A stretch of 41,010 bases of DNA from Methylobacterium gregans (GCF_022179245.1 NZ_BPQM01000015.1:1-41010); one strand, 5' to 3'. Counted from the stretch's first letter, positions 9,489-22,454 are shown. Made by a program: numbers and translations. Notes: generated from the sequence alone by a model not told the origin.

Positions 9489-10124
9489 CTACGGGGCCGC
9501 CTTGAACTCGCCCTCCAGCCGGAGCGTCACCTCGTCGCCGAGGATCGGCAGGAAGGCGCTGATGCCGAAATCCGAGCGCTTGATCACCGCGCGCCCGTCG
9601 AAGCCCACCGTGTACTGCTTGTCGACGGGGCTGATGCCGGCCTGGTTGAAGGTGGCGTCGAAGGCGGCCGACTTGGTCACGCCCTTGAGCGTCAGGTCGC
9701 CGACGACGCGGGCGGTGGTCGGGCCGGTCGGCTCGACGCTGGTCGCCCGGAAGGTGGCGGTCGGAAATTGCCGGGTGTCGAAGAAGTCCGGCGTCTTCAG
9801 GTGCTGGTCCAGCTTCGGGTTGAGGCCGCTGACGCTGTCGGTGCGAATCGTGACGCTGAGGCGGCTCTTGGCCGGCTCCTTCGGGTCGAGCGTCGCCTCG
9901 CCGGTGACGTCGGTGATCTGCCCGAAATAGGTCGAGTAACCGAGATGGCTCAGCGACCACGTGATCTTGCCATGGGCCGGATCGAGCACGTAGGCGCCGG
10001 GGCGCACTTGATTCGGGTCGGTCGTCGGCCCCTCCGCGTTCTGGGCGAGCGCCGGGGCCGCGAGAAGGCCGAGGGCGAGGGGAATCGCCGTGAGGGTCGA
10101 GGTCAGGATCGGGGTCCGGCGCAT
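9489..10124 (-). CDS. Secreted YceI-like polyisoprenoid-binding family protein
   Basis: This 211-residue protein has a clear Sec signal peptide: basic MRRTP, a hydrophobic core and an ALA cleavage site near residue 25, so it is probably periplasmic. The mature part is a YceI domain: [35 protein letters not shown], then [17 protein letters not shown] and [18 protein letters not shown]. YceI lipocalin-like barrels bind long isoprenoids such as quinone precursors; the ligand here is inferred. The ATG at 10124 begins the signal peptide. It lies tail to tail with ruvC, four bases apart, and separates ruvC from ruvA. Confidence 0.93.
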   Translation of the reverse strand: MRRTPILTSTLTAIPLALGLLAAPALAQNAEGPTTDPNQVRPGAYVLDPAHGKITWSLSHLGYSTYFGQITDVTGEATLDPKEPAKSRLSVTIRTDSVSGLNPKLDQHLKTPDFFDTRQFPTATFRATSVEPTGPTTARVVGDLTLKGVTKSAAFDATFNQAGISPVDKQYTVGFDGRAVIKRSDFGISAFLPILGDEVTLRLEGEFKAAP

Positions 10125-10276
10125 GGGGTCCGCGGGGCTCCTGTCTGGGGTCGGGCCGGGGCTCGTGTCGCCCGGGGCGCCTCCTCCTGTTCCACGGCCG
10201 CCGGCCGCGCTCAAGCCGCGCATGGTGCGGACGCGGCCGCTTCTGTAGTCATCCGCCCGGGGATGAAGGCGGGACG

Positions 10277-10894
10277 ATGATCGGCAAGCTCAAGGGTGCG
10301 GTGGACTCCTTCGGCGAGGATTTCGTGATCCTCGACGTGAACGGCGTCGGCTACGTGGTGCACTGCTCGGCCCGCACCCTGCAGCGGCTGCCGGCGCCGG
10401 GCGAGCCGGCGCAGCTCTCCATCGAGACGATCGTGCGCGAGGACATGATCCGCCTCTACGGCTTTCGGTCCGACGCCGAGCGCGAGTGGTTCCGCCTGCT
10501 CCAGACCGTGCAGGGCGTCGGCGCGCGGGTGGCGCTGGGCGTGCTCTCGGTGCTGGAGCCGGAGCAGCTCGGGGCCGCCATCGCCACGGGCGACAAGGGG
10601 TCGGTCGCGCGCGCGCCGGGCGTCGGCCCGCGCCTCGCGGCGCGCTTGGTGGCCGAACTGAAGGACAAGGCGCCGGCCTTCGCGCCGCTCGACCCGGCGC
10701 TGGCCAACCTCGTCGAGGCCGCGGAGGCGGGCGGCCCGGCGGGGCCGGTGGCGGACGCCGTCTCGGCGCTGACGAACCTCGGCTACCCGCAGGCCCAGGC
10801 CGCGGCGGCGGTGGCGGCGGCGCTGAAGAGCGCCGGCGAGGGCGCGGAGGCGCGGACCCTGATCCGGCTGGGGCTGAAGGAACTCGCCCGCTGA
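10277..10894 (+). CDS. ruvA: Holliday junction branch migration protein RuvA
   Basis: This 205-residue protein binds four-way junctions as a tetramer and positions the RuvB motor. It starts [16 protein letters not shown] with the OB-fold domain and the motif [11 protein letters not shown]. Two helix-hairpin-helix elements follow ([14 protein letters not shown] and [17 protein letters not shown]). It ends in a C-terminal RuvB-interacting domain ([20 protein letters not shown]). The length is normal. Start ATG at 10277. No ruvB follows in this window: the next gene is glnB on the other strand, so the usual ruvCAB or ruvAB arrangement is broken up here. Confidence 0.97.
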   Translation: MIGKLKGAVDSFGEDFVILDVNGVGYVVHCSARTLQRLPAPGEPAQLSIETIVREDMIRLYGFRSDAEREWFRLLQTVQGVGARVALGVLSVLEPEQLGAAIATGDKGSVARAPGVGPRLAARLVAELKDKAPAFAPLDPALANLVEAAEAGGPAGPVADAVSALTNLGYPQAQAAAAVAAALKSAGEGAEARTLIRLGLKELAR

Positions 10895-10905
10895 GGGACG
10901 CGTCC

Positions 10906-10920
10906 GGGTCGGCCCGACCC
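10906..10920. terminator. Short bidirectional hairpin between ruvA and glnB
   Basis: The 15-base sequence GGGTCGGCCCGACCC is self-complementary around a central C. It lies exactly between the convergent ruvA and glnB stop codons. It could end transcription from both sides, but there is no T-tract. Confidence 0.35.
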
Positions 10921-11289
<369 letters not shown>

Positions 11290-11472
11290 TCAGATTTCTA
11301 ACACCCCGCCCGCACCTTCGCCACGCCGTTTTACCCGGAAGTCCGGGAAAACAGCCTATCGCCTCGGCAGATTCGGCACATCGTTGAGGCGGATCGGGCT
11401 CGGGCGCCCATTTTCTGGGCAGGTGCTGGGCTGCTCCCGGGCAGGGCCGGGACCGCGAGAGGAGTTCACCGG

Positions 11473-12996
11473 ATGTCGGAGGTACGGCTGCTCACGGTCG
11501 GGGCGATGCGGACCGTCGACGCGACCGCGATCGCGGGCGGCACGCCGGGCTCGCGCCTGATGGAGCGCGCTGGCGCGGCCGTGGCGGAGCGGGCCCGCGC
11601 CCTGGCTCCCGCGGGCGGGCGCGTCCTCGTCCTGTGCGGCCCGGGCAACAACGGCGGCGACGGCTTCGTGGCGGCCCGCCTCCTGGCGGAGGGCGGGTAC
11701 GCGGTCGCGCTCGTCCTGCTGGGCGAGCGGGCCGCGCTCAAGGGCGACGCGGCCGAAGCCTCCGCCGCCTGGACGGGGACCGTGACGGGCGCCGTGACGG
11801 CAGGGGCGCCGGAGACGCTGCCGCCCTGCGACCTCGTCATCGACGCGCTGTTCGGCGCCGGCCTCGCGCGCGACCTCGACGGGGCGGCCCGTGCCCTGGT
11901 CGAGCGGGTGAACGCCGCGGGCGTGCCCGTGCTCGCGGTCGACGTGCCGAGCGGGCTCGACGGCGATACCGGCACGGTGCGGGGCGTCGCCGTGCGGGCG
12001 CGCGCGACCGTGACCTTCGTGGCGCTCAAGCCCGGCCACCTGCTCCAGCCGGGCCGCGCGCTCTGCGGCGACCTGCACCTGGCCGATATCGGGGCGGGCG
12101 CGGAGGCCCTGTCCGCGGGGTTCGCGGCCTGCGAGCCGGCGCTCTACCGCAACGCCCCGACGCTCTGGGGCGCGGCCTTCCCGCACCTCACGGGCGAGAG
12201 CCACAAATATACCCGCGGCCACGCCCTGGTGCTCTCGGGACCGGCCTACCGCACGGGCGCGGCCCGGATGGCGGCGCGCGGCGCGCTCCGGGTCGGGGCC
12301 GGGCTCGTCACCGTGGCGGCGCCGAAGGACGCGCTCGCCGAGAACGCCGGCCATCTCACGGCGATCATGCTGCAGCCCTGCGACAGCGCCGACGACCTCG
12401 ACGACCTCCTCACCGACGAGCGCCTCAACGTGGTGCTGCTGGGCCCCGGCCTCGGCACCGGCGAGCCGACCCGCGAGCGGGTGATGGTGGCGGCCTCCGC
12501 CGGCCGCGCCCTGGTGCTCGACGCCGACGCGCTGACGAGCTTCAAGGGCCAGCCGCAGGTGCTGGCCGGCCACATCCGCGACGGCGAGGCCCGCGCCGTG
12601 CTGACCCCGCACATGGGCGAGTTCGCCCGGCTCTTCGGCGGCACGGCGGCGGCCGAGCCGGGGCTGAGCAAGGTCGAGCAGGCCCGGCGCGCCGCCGCGC
12701 TCACGGGCGCCGTCGTGGTGCTGAAGGGCGCCGACACGGTGATCGCCGATCCGGACGGCCGCGCCGCGATCAACGACCACGCCACCCCTTATCTCGGCAC
12801 GGCGGGCGCGGGCGACGTGCTGGCCGGCCTGATCGCGGGCCTGCTGGCGCAGGGCATGGCCCCGTTCGAGGCCGCCGCCGCCGCGGTCTGGCTCCACGGC
12901 GATGCGGGCCTGCGCCACGGGCCGGGCCTCATCGCCGAGGACATCCCGGAGCTGATGCCCGCGGTGCTCGCCGGCCTTCTGGACCGGATCAGGTGA
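11473..12996 (+). CDS. nnr: Bifunctional NAD(P)H-hydrate epimerase / ADP-dependent dehydratase
   Basis: The 507-residue enzyme repairs hydrated NAD(P)H. The N-terminal YjeF epimerase domain (about residues 1-215) contains VLCGPGNNGGDGFVAARLL and interconverts the R and S hydrates. The C-terminal ribokinase-fold domain (about 230-500) contains ESHKYTRGHALVLSG, the core VLTPHMGEFARLF and the nucleotide-site motif LGTAGAGDVLAGLIAG. This domain dehydrates the S-hydrate using ADP. Length and order match bacterial Nnr. The ATG at 11473 follows GAGGAG. Its 3' end overlaps the convergent copper-oxidase-like gene by eight bases. In rhizobia this gene commonly sits next to glnB and glnA; here it is divergent from glnB. 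Confidence 0.96.
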   Translation: MSEVRLLTVGAMRTVDATAIAGGTPGSRLMERAGAAVAERARALAPAGGRVLVLCGPGNNGGDGFVAARLLAEGGYAVALVLLGERAALKGDAAEASAAWTGTVTGAVTAGAPETLPPCDLVIDALFGAGLARDLDGAARALVERVNAAGVPVLAVDVPSGLDGDTGTVRGVAVRARATVTFVALKPGHLLQPGRALCGDLHLADIGAGAEALSAGFAACEPALYRNAPTLWGAAFPHLTGESHKYTRGHALVLSGPAYRTGAARMAARGALRVGAGLVTVAAPKDALAENAGHLTAIMLQPCDSADDLDDLLTDERLNVVLLGPGLGTGEPTRERVMVAASAGRALVLDADALTSFKGQPQVLAGHIRDGEARAVLTPHMGEFARLFGGTAAAEPGLSKVEQARRAAALTGAVVVLKGADTVIADPDGRAAINDHATPYLGTAGAGDVLAGLIAGLLAQGMAPFEAAAAAVWLHGDAGLRHGPGLIAEDIPELMPAVLAGLLDRIR

Positions 12997-14569
12997 CCTC
13001 GAAGGCGGTCCACAGCCCCGTGTCGAACCGCTCCAGAACCGTGGCGCTGATCAGCCAGCGCCCCGGATTGTCGGCCTGGAAGGCGATGCGGGCGGTGCGC
13101 CCCTCGAGGAGCTGGAACGTGTCGAGCCAGTAGGGCTCCCAGCCGTCGTCGAGCGGGTGGAGCAGGCGGAAGACGTGGCCGTGCAGGTGCAGCGCCTGCG
13201 GGAAGGCCGTCTCGTTGCGCAGGGTCAGCACCACCACCTGGCCGCGCTTCACCGTGAAGATCGGTGCGAGCCCCGCCGCCCCGCTCTGGCCGTTGACCAT
13301 CCAGATCCGGGCCGGATCGCCGCCGTAGGTCGGCTCCGCGGGCTTGGGCCCAGTCTCCTTGGCTCCGCTCTCCTTGGCGCCGCCCGCCTTCGTCCCGGCA
13401 TCCTTCGGGGCGTCCTTGGGCGATTCCTTCGGTCCCTCCTTCGGCCCTTCCTTCGCCACCGAGGCGCCGCCCGTGATCACCACGTCGCGGCGCACGGCGT
13501 TCTGCAGCTTGATCTCGGCCGGCAGCAGCTTGTTCTCGCCGACCGGCCCGATCGGTGGGCGCTTCTCGGTGACGGGCGCGCCCTTCGTGGTGACGCTCGC
13601 CAGGACGAGGCCCTGGCCGACGAGGGCCGAGATCGAGCCTGTCTGGTCCGCCTCGGCCGGCAGGTCGACGAGGAGGTCGTAGCGCGTGCCCGGCGGGAAG
13701 GGCAGGGTGGCGCGCAGGGGCTCGAACGTGTCGGTCGGCTGCCCGTCCACGGCGGCCACGTAGACCTTCATGCCCTCGAAGCGGATGCGCGTGCCGCGCG
13801 CGTTGCAGGCGTTGCCGAGGCGCACCCGCACGCGCGCGCCCGGCCGCGCCTCGAAGGTCTCCGGCGCCGGGCGGCCGTTGACGGTGACGAGGTTGCCCAG
13901 GCGCCCGTTCGCCGCCGCGAAGGCCGTCTGGCCGAAGCCCATCAGGCTGCCGTCGGGCTCCAGGCGCCAGTCCTGCAGCAGCAGCGCGACGTCGGCATCG
14001 ACCGCGGGCGGCGCCTTCTCCTCGACGATCAGGAAGCCGGCGAGCCCCCGTCCCGAGGGCTCGCTGGAGCCGCCGACGACCAGGGGACGGACGATGTACG
14101 TGCCGGCGTCGGGGGGCGTGAAGGCGTAGGTGAAGTCGGCGCCCGGCGCGATCGGCGCCTGGGTGACGCCGCCGACGCCGTCCATGGCGTTCTGGTTGCG
14201 CACCCCGTGCCAGTGCAGGGCGAGCGGCTTGTCGGTGCGGTTCTCGACGCGCACCCGAACGGTCTCGCCGAGCCTGACCCGCAGCACCGGCGGGGCGGCC
14301 TTGCCGTCGAAGCTCCAGACCGCGGTCTCGGGCGCGGGTTCGGGCCGGAAGCGCGCCTTGCCCGGCGCGGCCTGGAGCGCGCGGGGCTCGGGCGCGGGCG
14401 CAGCGCCCTGATCCTTCGCGACATCCTTCGCGTCCCTGGTACCACCCTTGGCACCCTCCCTGGCGGCCCCCTGGGCGAGGACCGACGCCGGGAGCAGACC
14501 CAGCGCGGCGGCCCCTCCGAGCAGCGCGCGGCGCGAGGGCGGGCCGGAGGTCGGATCGGCTGGCGGCAT
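12989..14569 (-). CDS. Multicopper-oxidase-like protein with degenerate copper sites
   Basis: The 526-residue protein has a twin-arginine-type signal (SRRALLGGAAALGLLPASVLAQ), so it is probably exported folded to the periplasm. Cupredoxin domains are recognisable: LHWHGVRNQNAMDG, ending near the N-domain with DAGTYIVRPLVVGG, and C-terminal ALHLHGHVFRLL and NPGRWLISATVLERFDTGL. Compared with known multicopper oxidases, the HSH motif is absent. The first His of HPxHLHGH is Gln, and the HCHxxxHxxxGM block carrying the type-1 copper Cys is replaced by ISATVLERFDTGL. It may be a non-enzymatic FtsP/SufI-like protein. Two Lys/Pro/Ala/Gly-rich low-complexity linkers occur, one after the signal and one of about 40 residues before the last domain. 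Start ATG at 14569. Confidence 0.85.
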   Translation of the reverse strand: MPPADPTSGPPSRRALLGGAAALGLLPASVLAQGAAREGAKGGTRDAKDVAKDQGAAPAPEPRALQAAPGKARFRPEPAPETAVWSFDGKAAPPVLRVRLGETVRVRVENRTDKPLALHWHGVRNQNAMDGVGGVTQAPIAPGADFTYAFTPPDAGTYIVRPLVVGGSSEPSGRGLAGFLIVEEKAPPAVDADVALLLQDWRLEPDGSLMGFGQTAFAAANGRLGNLVTVNGRPAPETFEARPGARVRVRLGNACNARGTRIRFEGMKVYVAAVDGQPTDTFEPLRATLPFPPGTRYDLLVDLPAEADQTGSISALVGQGLVLASVTTKGAPVTEKRPPIGPVGENKLLPAEIKLQNAVRRDVVITGGASVAKEGPKEGPKESPKDAPKDAGTKAGGAKESGAKETGPKPAEPTYGGDPARIWMVNGQSGAAGLAPIFTVKRGQVVVLTLRNETAFPQALHLHGHVFRLLHPLDDGWEPYWLDTFQLLEGRTARIAFQADNPGRWLISATVLERFDTGLWTAFEVT

Positions 14570-14787
14570 GCGGTCTCTTCGATCGGAGCGGGGCGCGCGG
14601 GTCGCGGGCCGCCGCTTGTAGCCGCCGCGGGGGAGACGCGCCACCGATGGGCGGCCCGCGCGGCGGCCGGCCCGTGGCGCCCCCGCGACCCGCGCGCCCG
14701 CGCCTTCAAGTTTTTTGCTGCTTCCCCGCGCACGCGTGCTATAGAGCCGCCCTCCGGCGGCCGGATTCGCGCCGGGCGTCGGCGCGC

Positions 14788-14872
14788 GCGGGCGTGGCGG
14801 AACTGGTAGACGCGCTGGATTTAGGTTCCAGTGTCGCAAGACGTGGGGGTTCGAGCCCCTCCGCCCGCACCA
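14788..14872 (+). tRNA. tRNA-Leu (anticodon TAG)
   Basis: This is an 85-base cloverleaf with encoded CCA. The acceptor stem is GCGGGCG / CGCCCGC. The anticodon stem CTGGA / TCCAG encloses loop TTTAGGT, giving anticodon TAG (Leu, reads CUN). It has the long variable arm of class II tRNAs and the T-arm GGGGGTTCGAGCCCC. Confidence 0.97.
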
Positions 14873-15034
14873 GCCCCGCCGGGGATGATCGGTCTGTTTT
14901 TCCGCGACCACGGAAGCCGGCCCGCCCCCCTCTTCCCGCGCACCCGGCGCCCGACGCCTCCGGCGCCAAGCCGCGCCCCCACGGGGCGGCGCGCACCGGA
15001 ACACGATCACACAGACGGTTTGAGAGCGACGACG

Positions 15035-16429
15035 ATGCAGGTGACCGAGACACATTCCGAGGGGCTCAAGCGCGCCTACCAGGTGCTGCTCCCGGCCAAG
15101 GACCTCGAGGATCGCCTGAACACCGAGCTCTCGGGCATGAAGGACAAGGTCCAGCTCAAGGGCTTCCGTCCCGGCAAGGTGCCGGTGGCGCATCTGCGCA
15201 AGGTCTACGGCCGCTCGGTCATGGCCGAGGTCGTGCAGAACGCGGTGAACGAGGCCAACCAGAAGATCATCACCGACAACAACCTCAAGCTCGCCCTGGA
15301 GCCGCAGGTCGACTTCCCCGAGGACAAGGCCGAGGTCGAGAAGGCGCTCGAGGCCAAGGGCGACTTCGCCTTCACGGTGAACCTCGAGGTGCTGCCGAGC
15401 TTCGAGCTCGCCGACCTCTCGGACGTCAGCCTGACCAAGTACGTGGCCAAGCCCAGCGACGCCGAGATCGACGAGGCGCTCAACCGCATGGCCGGCCAGA
15501 GCCGTCCGTTCATCGAGCGCAACGAGGGCTCCTACGCGGAGACCGGCGACCGCGTCACCATCGACTTCGTCGGCCGCATCGACGGCACCGAGTTCGAGGG
15601 CGGCAAGGGCGAGGGCGTCGATCTGGAGCTCGGCTCGAACACCTTCATCCCGGGCTTCGAGGATCAGCTCGTCGGCGCCCATGTGGGCGACACGCGCCTC
15701 GTCAAGGTGACCTTCCCGGAGGCCTACGGGGCCGAGGCGCTCGCCGGCAAGGACGCGGAGTTCGACGTCACCGTCACCAAGATCCAGTTCCCGGGCGAGC
15801 TCAAGATCGACGACGAGCTCGCCAAGAACCTCGGCCTTGAGAGCCTGGACAAGCTGAAGGAGGCCATCTCCGGCGCCATCGGCTCGGACTACGAGGCCGC
15901 CACCCGGCGCAAGCTGAAGAAGGACCTCCTCGACGCGCTCGACGGCAAGTACGCCTTCGAGCTGCCGCCCTCGCTCGTCGCCCAGGAATTCGCCAACGTC
16001 TGGGCCCAGGTCGAGCAGGACCTGAAGACCCGCGGCAAGACCTTCGAGGACGAGGGCACCACCGAGGAAGCCTCGCAGGCCGAGTACCGCAAGATCGCCG
16101 AGCGGCGCGTCCGCCTCGGCCTGGTGCTTGCGCAGGTCGGTGAGAGCGCCGATATCAAGGTCTCCGATGAGGAGGTGAACCAGGCCCTCATCGCCCGGGT
16201 CCGGCAGTTCCCGGGCCAGGAGCAGCAGGTCTGGGACTTCTATCGGAAGAACGCCCAGGCGCTGGCCGAGCTGCGCGCCCCCCTGTTCGAGGAGAAGGTG
16301 GTTGACCACGTTCTCTCGCAGGTCAAACTGGTCGAGGAGCCCGTCTCGAAGGAGACGCTGTTCGCCGACGAGGACGCGGAAGCCGACGGCGCCGACGAGA
16401 CGGCAGCCTCGACCGAGTCGAAGGCTTGA
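15035..16429 (+). CDS. tig: Trigger factor
   Basis: This 464-residue ribosome-associated chaperone and peptidyl-prolyl isomerase meets nascent chains at the exit tunnel. The N-terminal domain carries the ribosome-binding signature GFRPGKVP near residue 45. The middle FKBP-type PPIase domain (about residues 155-240) contains [20 protein letters not shown] and [16 protein letters not shown]. The rest is the helical C-terminal chaperone domain, ending in an acidic tail ([17 protein letters not shown]). The ATG at 15035 starts the conserved [15 protein letters not shown]. Longer in-frame starts run back into the tRNA-Leu gene and are rejected. It is first in the classical tig-clpP-clpX-lon order. 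Confidence 0.97.
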   Translation: MQVTETHSEGLKRAYQVLLPAKDLEDRLNTELSGMKDKVQLKGFRPGKVPVAHLRKVYGRSVMAEVVQNAVNEANQKIITDNNLKLALEPQVDFPEDKAEVEKALEAKGDFAFTVNLEVLPSFELADLSDVSLTKYVAKPSDAEIDEALNRMAGQSRPFIERNEGSYAETGDRVTIDFVGRIDGTEFEGGKGEGVDLELGSNTFIPGFEDQLVGAHVGDTRLVKVTFPEAYGAEALAGKDAEFDVTVTKIQFPGELKIDDELAKNLGLESLDKLKEAISGAIGSDYEAATRRKLKKDLLDALDGKYAFELPPSLVAQEFANVWAQVEQDLKTRGKTFEDEGTTEEASQAEYRKIAERRVRLGLVLAQVGESADIKVSDEEVNQALIARVRQFPGQEQQVWDFYRKNAQALAELRAPLFEEKVVDHVLSQVKLVEEPVSKETLFADEDAEADGADETAASTESKA

Positions 16430-16506
16430 AGTAGCCCGGTACCTGTCCTGACTGGCAGCGGGCTGATGGTTAGGCGGCGTTAAGCACCGCCGGTGTTCGC
16501 TGACAT

Positions 16507-16540
16507 GCCCGGTGCCCGCGACGATTCGCGGGCACCGGGC
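16507..16540 (+). terminator. Strong hairpin between tig and clpP
   Basis: A perfect 15-bp stem (16507-16521 pairing with 16526-16540) has the four-base loop CGAT. It probably ends tig transcripts. No T-tract follows, and it lies only 26 bases before clpP, so it could also act as a structured 5' element of clpP. Confidence 0.6.
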
Positions 16541-16566
16541 CCCTTGGAGCCCTGGGGCAGGACGTG

Positions 16567-17193
16567 ATGAGAGATCCGGTCGACTACTACAACAGCGCGC
16601 TCGTCCCCATGGTGGTCGAGCAGTCGAGCCGCGGCGAGCGCGCCTTCGACATCTACTCCCGGCTGCTCCGCGAGCGGATCATCTTCCTGACCGGCCCGGT
16701 CGAGGATTACGGCGCCTCGCTCATCGTCGCGCAGCTCCTCTTCCTGGAGGCCGAGAACCCCAAGAAGGAGATCTCCTTCTACATCAACTCGCCGGGCGGC
16801 GTGGTCACCTCCGGCCTGTCGATCTACGACACGATGCAGTTCATCCGCTGCCCGGTCACGACCCTCTGCGTCGGCCAGGCCGCCTCGATGGGCTCGCTGC
16901 TGCTCACCGCCGGCGAGCCCGGCCACCGCTTCGCCCTGCCGAACGCCCGCATCATGGTGCACCAGCCCTCGGGCGGCTTCCAGGGCCAGGCGACCGACAT
17001 CCTGATCCACGCCCGCGAGATCGAGGCCCTGAAGCGCCGCCTCAACGAGATCTACGTGAAGCACACGGGCCGGGAGTACGAGGCCATCCACCAGGCGCTG
17101 GAGCGCGACAACTTCATGACCGCCGACGCGGCCAAGGAGTTCGGCCTCATCGACGAGGTGATCCAGCAGCGCCCCGAGCCCGCCGCGGCGTGA
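16567..17193 (+). CDS. clpP: ATP-dependent Clp protease proteolytic subunit
   Basis: This 208-residue serine peptidase assembles as a 14-mer barrel fed by ClpX or ClpA. The catalytic triad is visible: Ser107 in [11 protein letters not shown], His132 in [11 protein letters not shown] and Asp181 in ALERDNFM. Typical segments [20 protein letters not shown] and [14 protein letters not shown] are intact. I chose the ATG at 16567; a GTG one codon earlier (16564) is equally in frame, and an AGGA site serves either. It is followed by a hairpin and, 240 bases later, by its partner clpX. Confidence 0.97.
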   Translation: MRDPVDYYNSALVPMVVEQSSRGERAFDIYSRLLRERIIFLTGPVEDYGASLIVAQLLFLEAENPKKEISFYINSPGGVVTSGLSIYDTMQFIRCPVTTLCVGQAASMGSLLLTAGEPGHRFALPNARIMVHQPSGGFQGQATDILIHAREIEALKRRLNEIYVKHTGREYEAIHQALERDNFMTADAAKEFGLIDEVIQQRPEPAAA

Positions 17194-17201
17194 CGCCGCG
17201 C

Positions 17202-17225
17202 GGCCTCCGGCTCGCGCCGGAGGCC
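17202..17225 (+). terminator. Hairpin after clpP
   Basis: A perfect 10-bp stem GGCCTCCGGC / GCCGGAGGCC has the loop TCGC and starts eight bases after the clpP stop. No T-tract follows. The remaining spacer to clpX contains an AT-rich patch near 17350-17375 that may hold the clpX promoter. Confidence 0.55.
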
Positions 17226-17435
17226 CAGGGACCCGGCGTGCCCCCGACGGCGTTTGCCGAATAAGGAGCACGCCCGCCGCGGCCTTGATCCCGCCGCGGC
17301 AGCGTGTTTGCATCGGGCATCCGGGAGGACCCGTCACAAACGCGCAGGTGACTTTTTCTTTAAGCGGATTCCCTTACCTGTGAACGATGCGCGTGCGCCC
17401 CGGGCTGGCAGCGCACGAGACGATCGGAGACCGAT

Positions 17436-18707
<1,272 letters not shown>

Positions 18708-18770
18708 GGGCGTGTCGGGGCCCAAGCCCCGGCCGTCCGTGCGCCGGAGCACATCCGCGTAACGCGTTGA

Positions 18771-18798
18771 GGCGGCAGGGCGATTCGCTCCTGCCGCC
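18771..18798 (+). terminator. Hairpin after clpX within the clpX-lon spacer
   Basis: GGCGGCAGG (18771-18779) pairs with CCTGCCGCC (18790-18798), and a few more pairs with one bulge close the loop. The full spacer 18708-19018 holds this hairpin, a TTGAAAAC at about 18824-18831 and the lon ribosome-binding site AGGAAG. I see no gene in it. Confidence 0.5.
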
Positions 18799-19018
18799 GG
18801 ACCGCCCGGAGCCGGCGGCATCTTGAAAACGGTGCCCCCGGACATCACCTGATGCTCAGCGCGGTGGCCGCCCGCTCCCCCCGAGGGACGGTGCCGCGTC
18901 ACCAGCCGCAAAGCTTCAACAGCTCTACCCGACCCTCGCGGCCCGGTCGGCGTCTGGCGCAGTGCTTGCTCCCGATTCGAGGAGCGCTGGCCCGGCGTCC
19001 ATCATGAGGAAGTCAGCC

Positions 19019-21442
<2,424 letters not shown>

Positions 21443-21464
21443 GCCCCAAGCCTCTAGACAGGAA

Positions 21465-21497
21465 GGCCCCCGGAGCGGACGCTCCGGGGGCCTTTTT
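21465..21497 (+). terminator. Rho-independent terminator of lon
   Basis: A perfect 12-bp stem GGCCCCCGGAGC / GCTCCGGGGGCC with loop GGAC is followed directly by TTTTT. It is the best intrinsic terminator in the window. Confidence 0.93.
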
Positions 21498-21514
21498 CAT
21501 GTCCGCTTCGGTCC

Positions 21515-22240
21515 ATGCGCATCCTGCTGATCAACCCGAACACCACCGCCTCCGTGACGGATCTGGTCGCCGGCCACGTGCGCCGGATCGCCCCGGAGGC
21601 GACCGTCGTGCCGGTGACGGGCCGCTTCGGCGCTCGCTACATCGCGACCCGGGCCGCGGTCGCGGTGGCGGGCCACGCCGCCCTCGACGCACTGGCCGCG
21701 CATGTCGCGGGCTGCGACGCCGTCTATCTCGCCTGTTTCGGGGATCCGGGCCTGCCGGCCCTGCAGGAAGTCTCGCCGGTGCCCGTCGTCGGCATGGCCG
21801 AGGCGTCCTGCCGGGCCGCCGCCGCGGCGGGCCGGCGCTTCGGCATCGTCACGGGCGGCGTGAACTGGCCGGCCATGCTGACGGAGTTCGTGATGCTCCA
21901 GGGACTCGGCGGGCAACTCACGGGCATCCGCGCCGTGGCACCGACCGGGGGCGAGATCGCGCGCGACCCTGACCGCGCCCTCGCCCAGCTCGCCGCAGCC
22001 TGCCGGGCCTGCGCCGAGGAGGACGGGGCCGAGGCGGTGATCCTTGGCGGGGCGGGTCTTGCTGGCTTGGCCGAGCGCGTCCAGCCACAGGTTCCCTGCC
22101 CGGTGGTCTGCTCCGTCGAGGCCGGAACCCGAGCTGTCCTGGTGGCGGCCAGGAGCGCCGCTCGCCGCAGCGCGGCGGATCCCGTTCCGAGCATCGGCCT
22201 CGCGCCCCCGCTCGATCGTCTACTGCTTCAGGCCCCGTGA
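21515..22240 (+). CDS. Asp/Glu/hydantoin racemase family protein, second Cys missing
   Basis: The 241-residue protein starts MRILLINPNTTASVTD, the signature of the aspartate/glutamate/hydantoin racemase superfamily. These enzymes use two cysteines as acid and base. The first is present (Cys74 in ACFGDPGL). In the second motif, normally LGCAGM, the Cys is replaced by Gly179 (ILGGAGLAG). Racemase activity is therefore doubtful; decarboxylase or isomerase relatives with one Cys exist in the wider superfamily. The ATG at 21515 is only 17 bases after the lon terminator. It has no clear Shine-Dalgarno sequence, so expression may be low or leaderless. No hydantoinase genes are nearby. Confidence 0.8.
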   Translation: MRILLINPNTTASVTDLVAGHVRRIAPEATVVPVTGRFGARYIATRAAVAVAGHAALDALAAHVAGCDAVYLACFGDPGLPALQEVSPVPVVGMAEASCRAAAAAGRRFGIVTGGVNWPAMLTEFVMLQGLGGQLTGIRAVAPTGGEIARDPDRALAQLAAACRACAEEDGAEAVILGGAGLAGLAERVQPQVPCPVVCSVEAGTRAVLVAARSAARRSAADPVPSIGLAPPLDRLLLQAP

Positions 22241-22295
22241 CGCCGGAAGGGCGCTTGCCACCGGGCTGCCCGTTGCCGTACCAAGCGAGCCGCGT

Positions 22296-22371
22296 GGGCG
22301 GTTAGCTCAGTTGGTAGAGCGTCTCCTTTACACGGAGAGGGTCGGCGGTTCGAGCCCGTCACCGCCCACCA
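22296..22371 (+). tRNA. tRNA-Val (anticodon TAC)
   Basis: This is a 76-base cloverleaf with encoded CCA. The acceptor stem is GGGCGGT / ACCGCCC. The D-arm contains AGCTCAGTTGGTAGAGC. The anticodon stem TCTCC / GGAGA holds loop TTTACAC, giving anticodon TAC. The T-arm is CGGCGGTTCGAGCCCGTC. Confidence 0.97.
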
Positions 22372-22398
22372 ATGATATCAGGTACTTCCGTCGGTCTT

Positions 22399-22454
22399 TG
22401 CACCCCGAAGTCGCTTCCTGGGGTGCATCTGGGGTGCAGAGCTGTTGGGGTGCA
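22399..22454 (+). repeat. GGGGTGCA repeat cluster beside tRNA-Val
   Basis: Three direct copies of GGGGTGCA (22420-22427, 22431-22438, 22447-22454) and one inverted copy, TGCACCCC (22399-22406), lie within 85 bases of the tRNA 3' end. Such short spaced repeats beside a tRNA resemble arm-type binding sites of a tyrosine integrase. The rest of the 22372-22747 spacer contains an imperfect hairpin (22481-22515) and the FAS1 ribosome-binding site, but no gene. Confidence 0.55.

Noticed and set aside
16465..16490. CtrA-like site upstream of clpP (TTAG-N6-TTAA)
   Set aside because: The spacer is six bases, not the seven of the TTAA-N7-TTAA consensus, and the first half is imperfect.
18820..18850. 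Heat-shock (RpoH-like) promoter for lon, from CTTGAAAAC near 18823
   Set aside because: Only the -35-like half is convincing. No matching -10 element lies at the proper distance, so I did not list it as a promoter.
22399..22454. CRISPR array from the GGGGTGCA repeats
   Set aside because: The repeats are only eight bases long with spacers of a few bases, and there are no cas genes.
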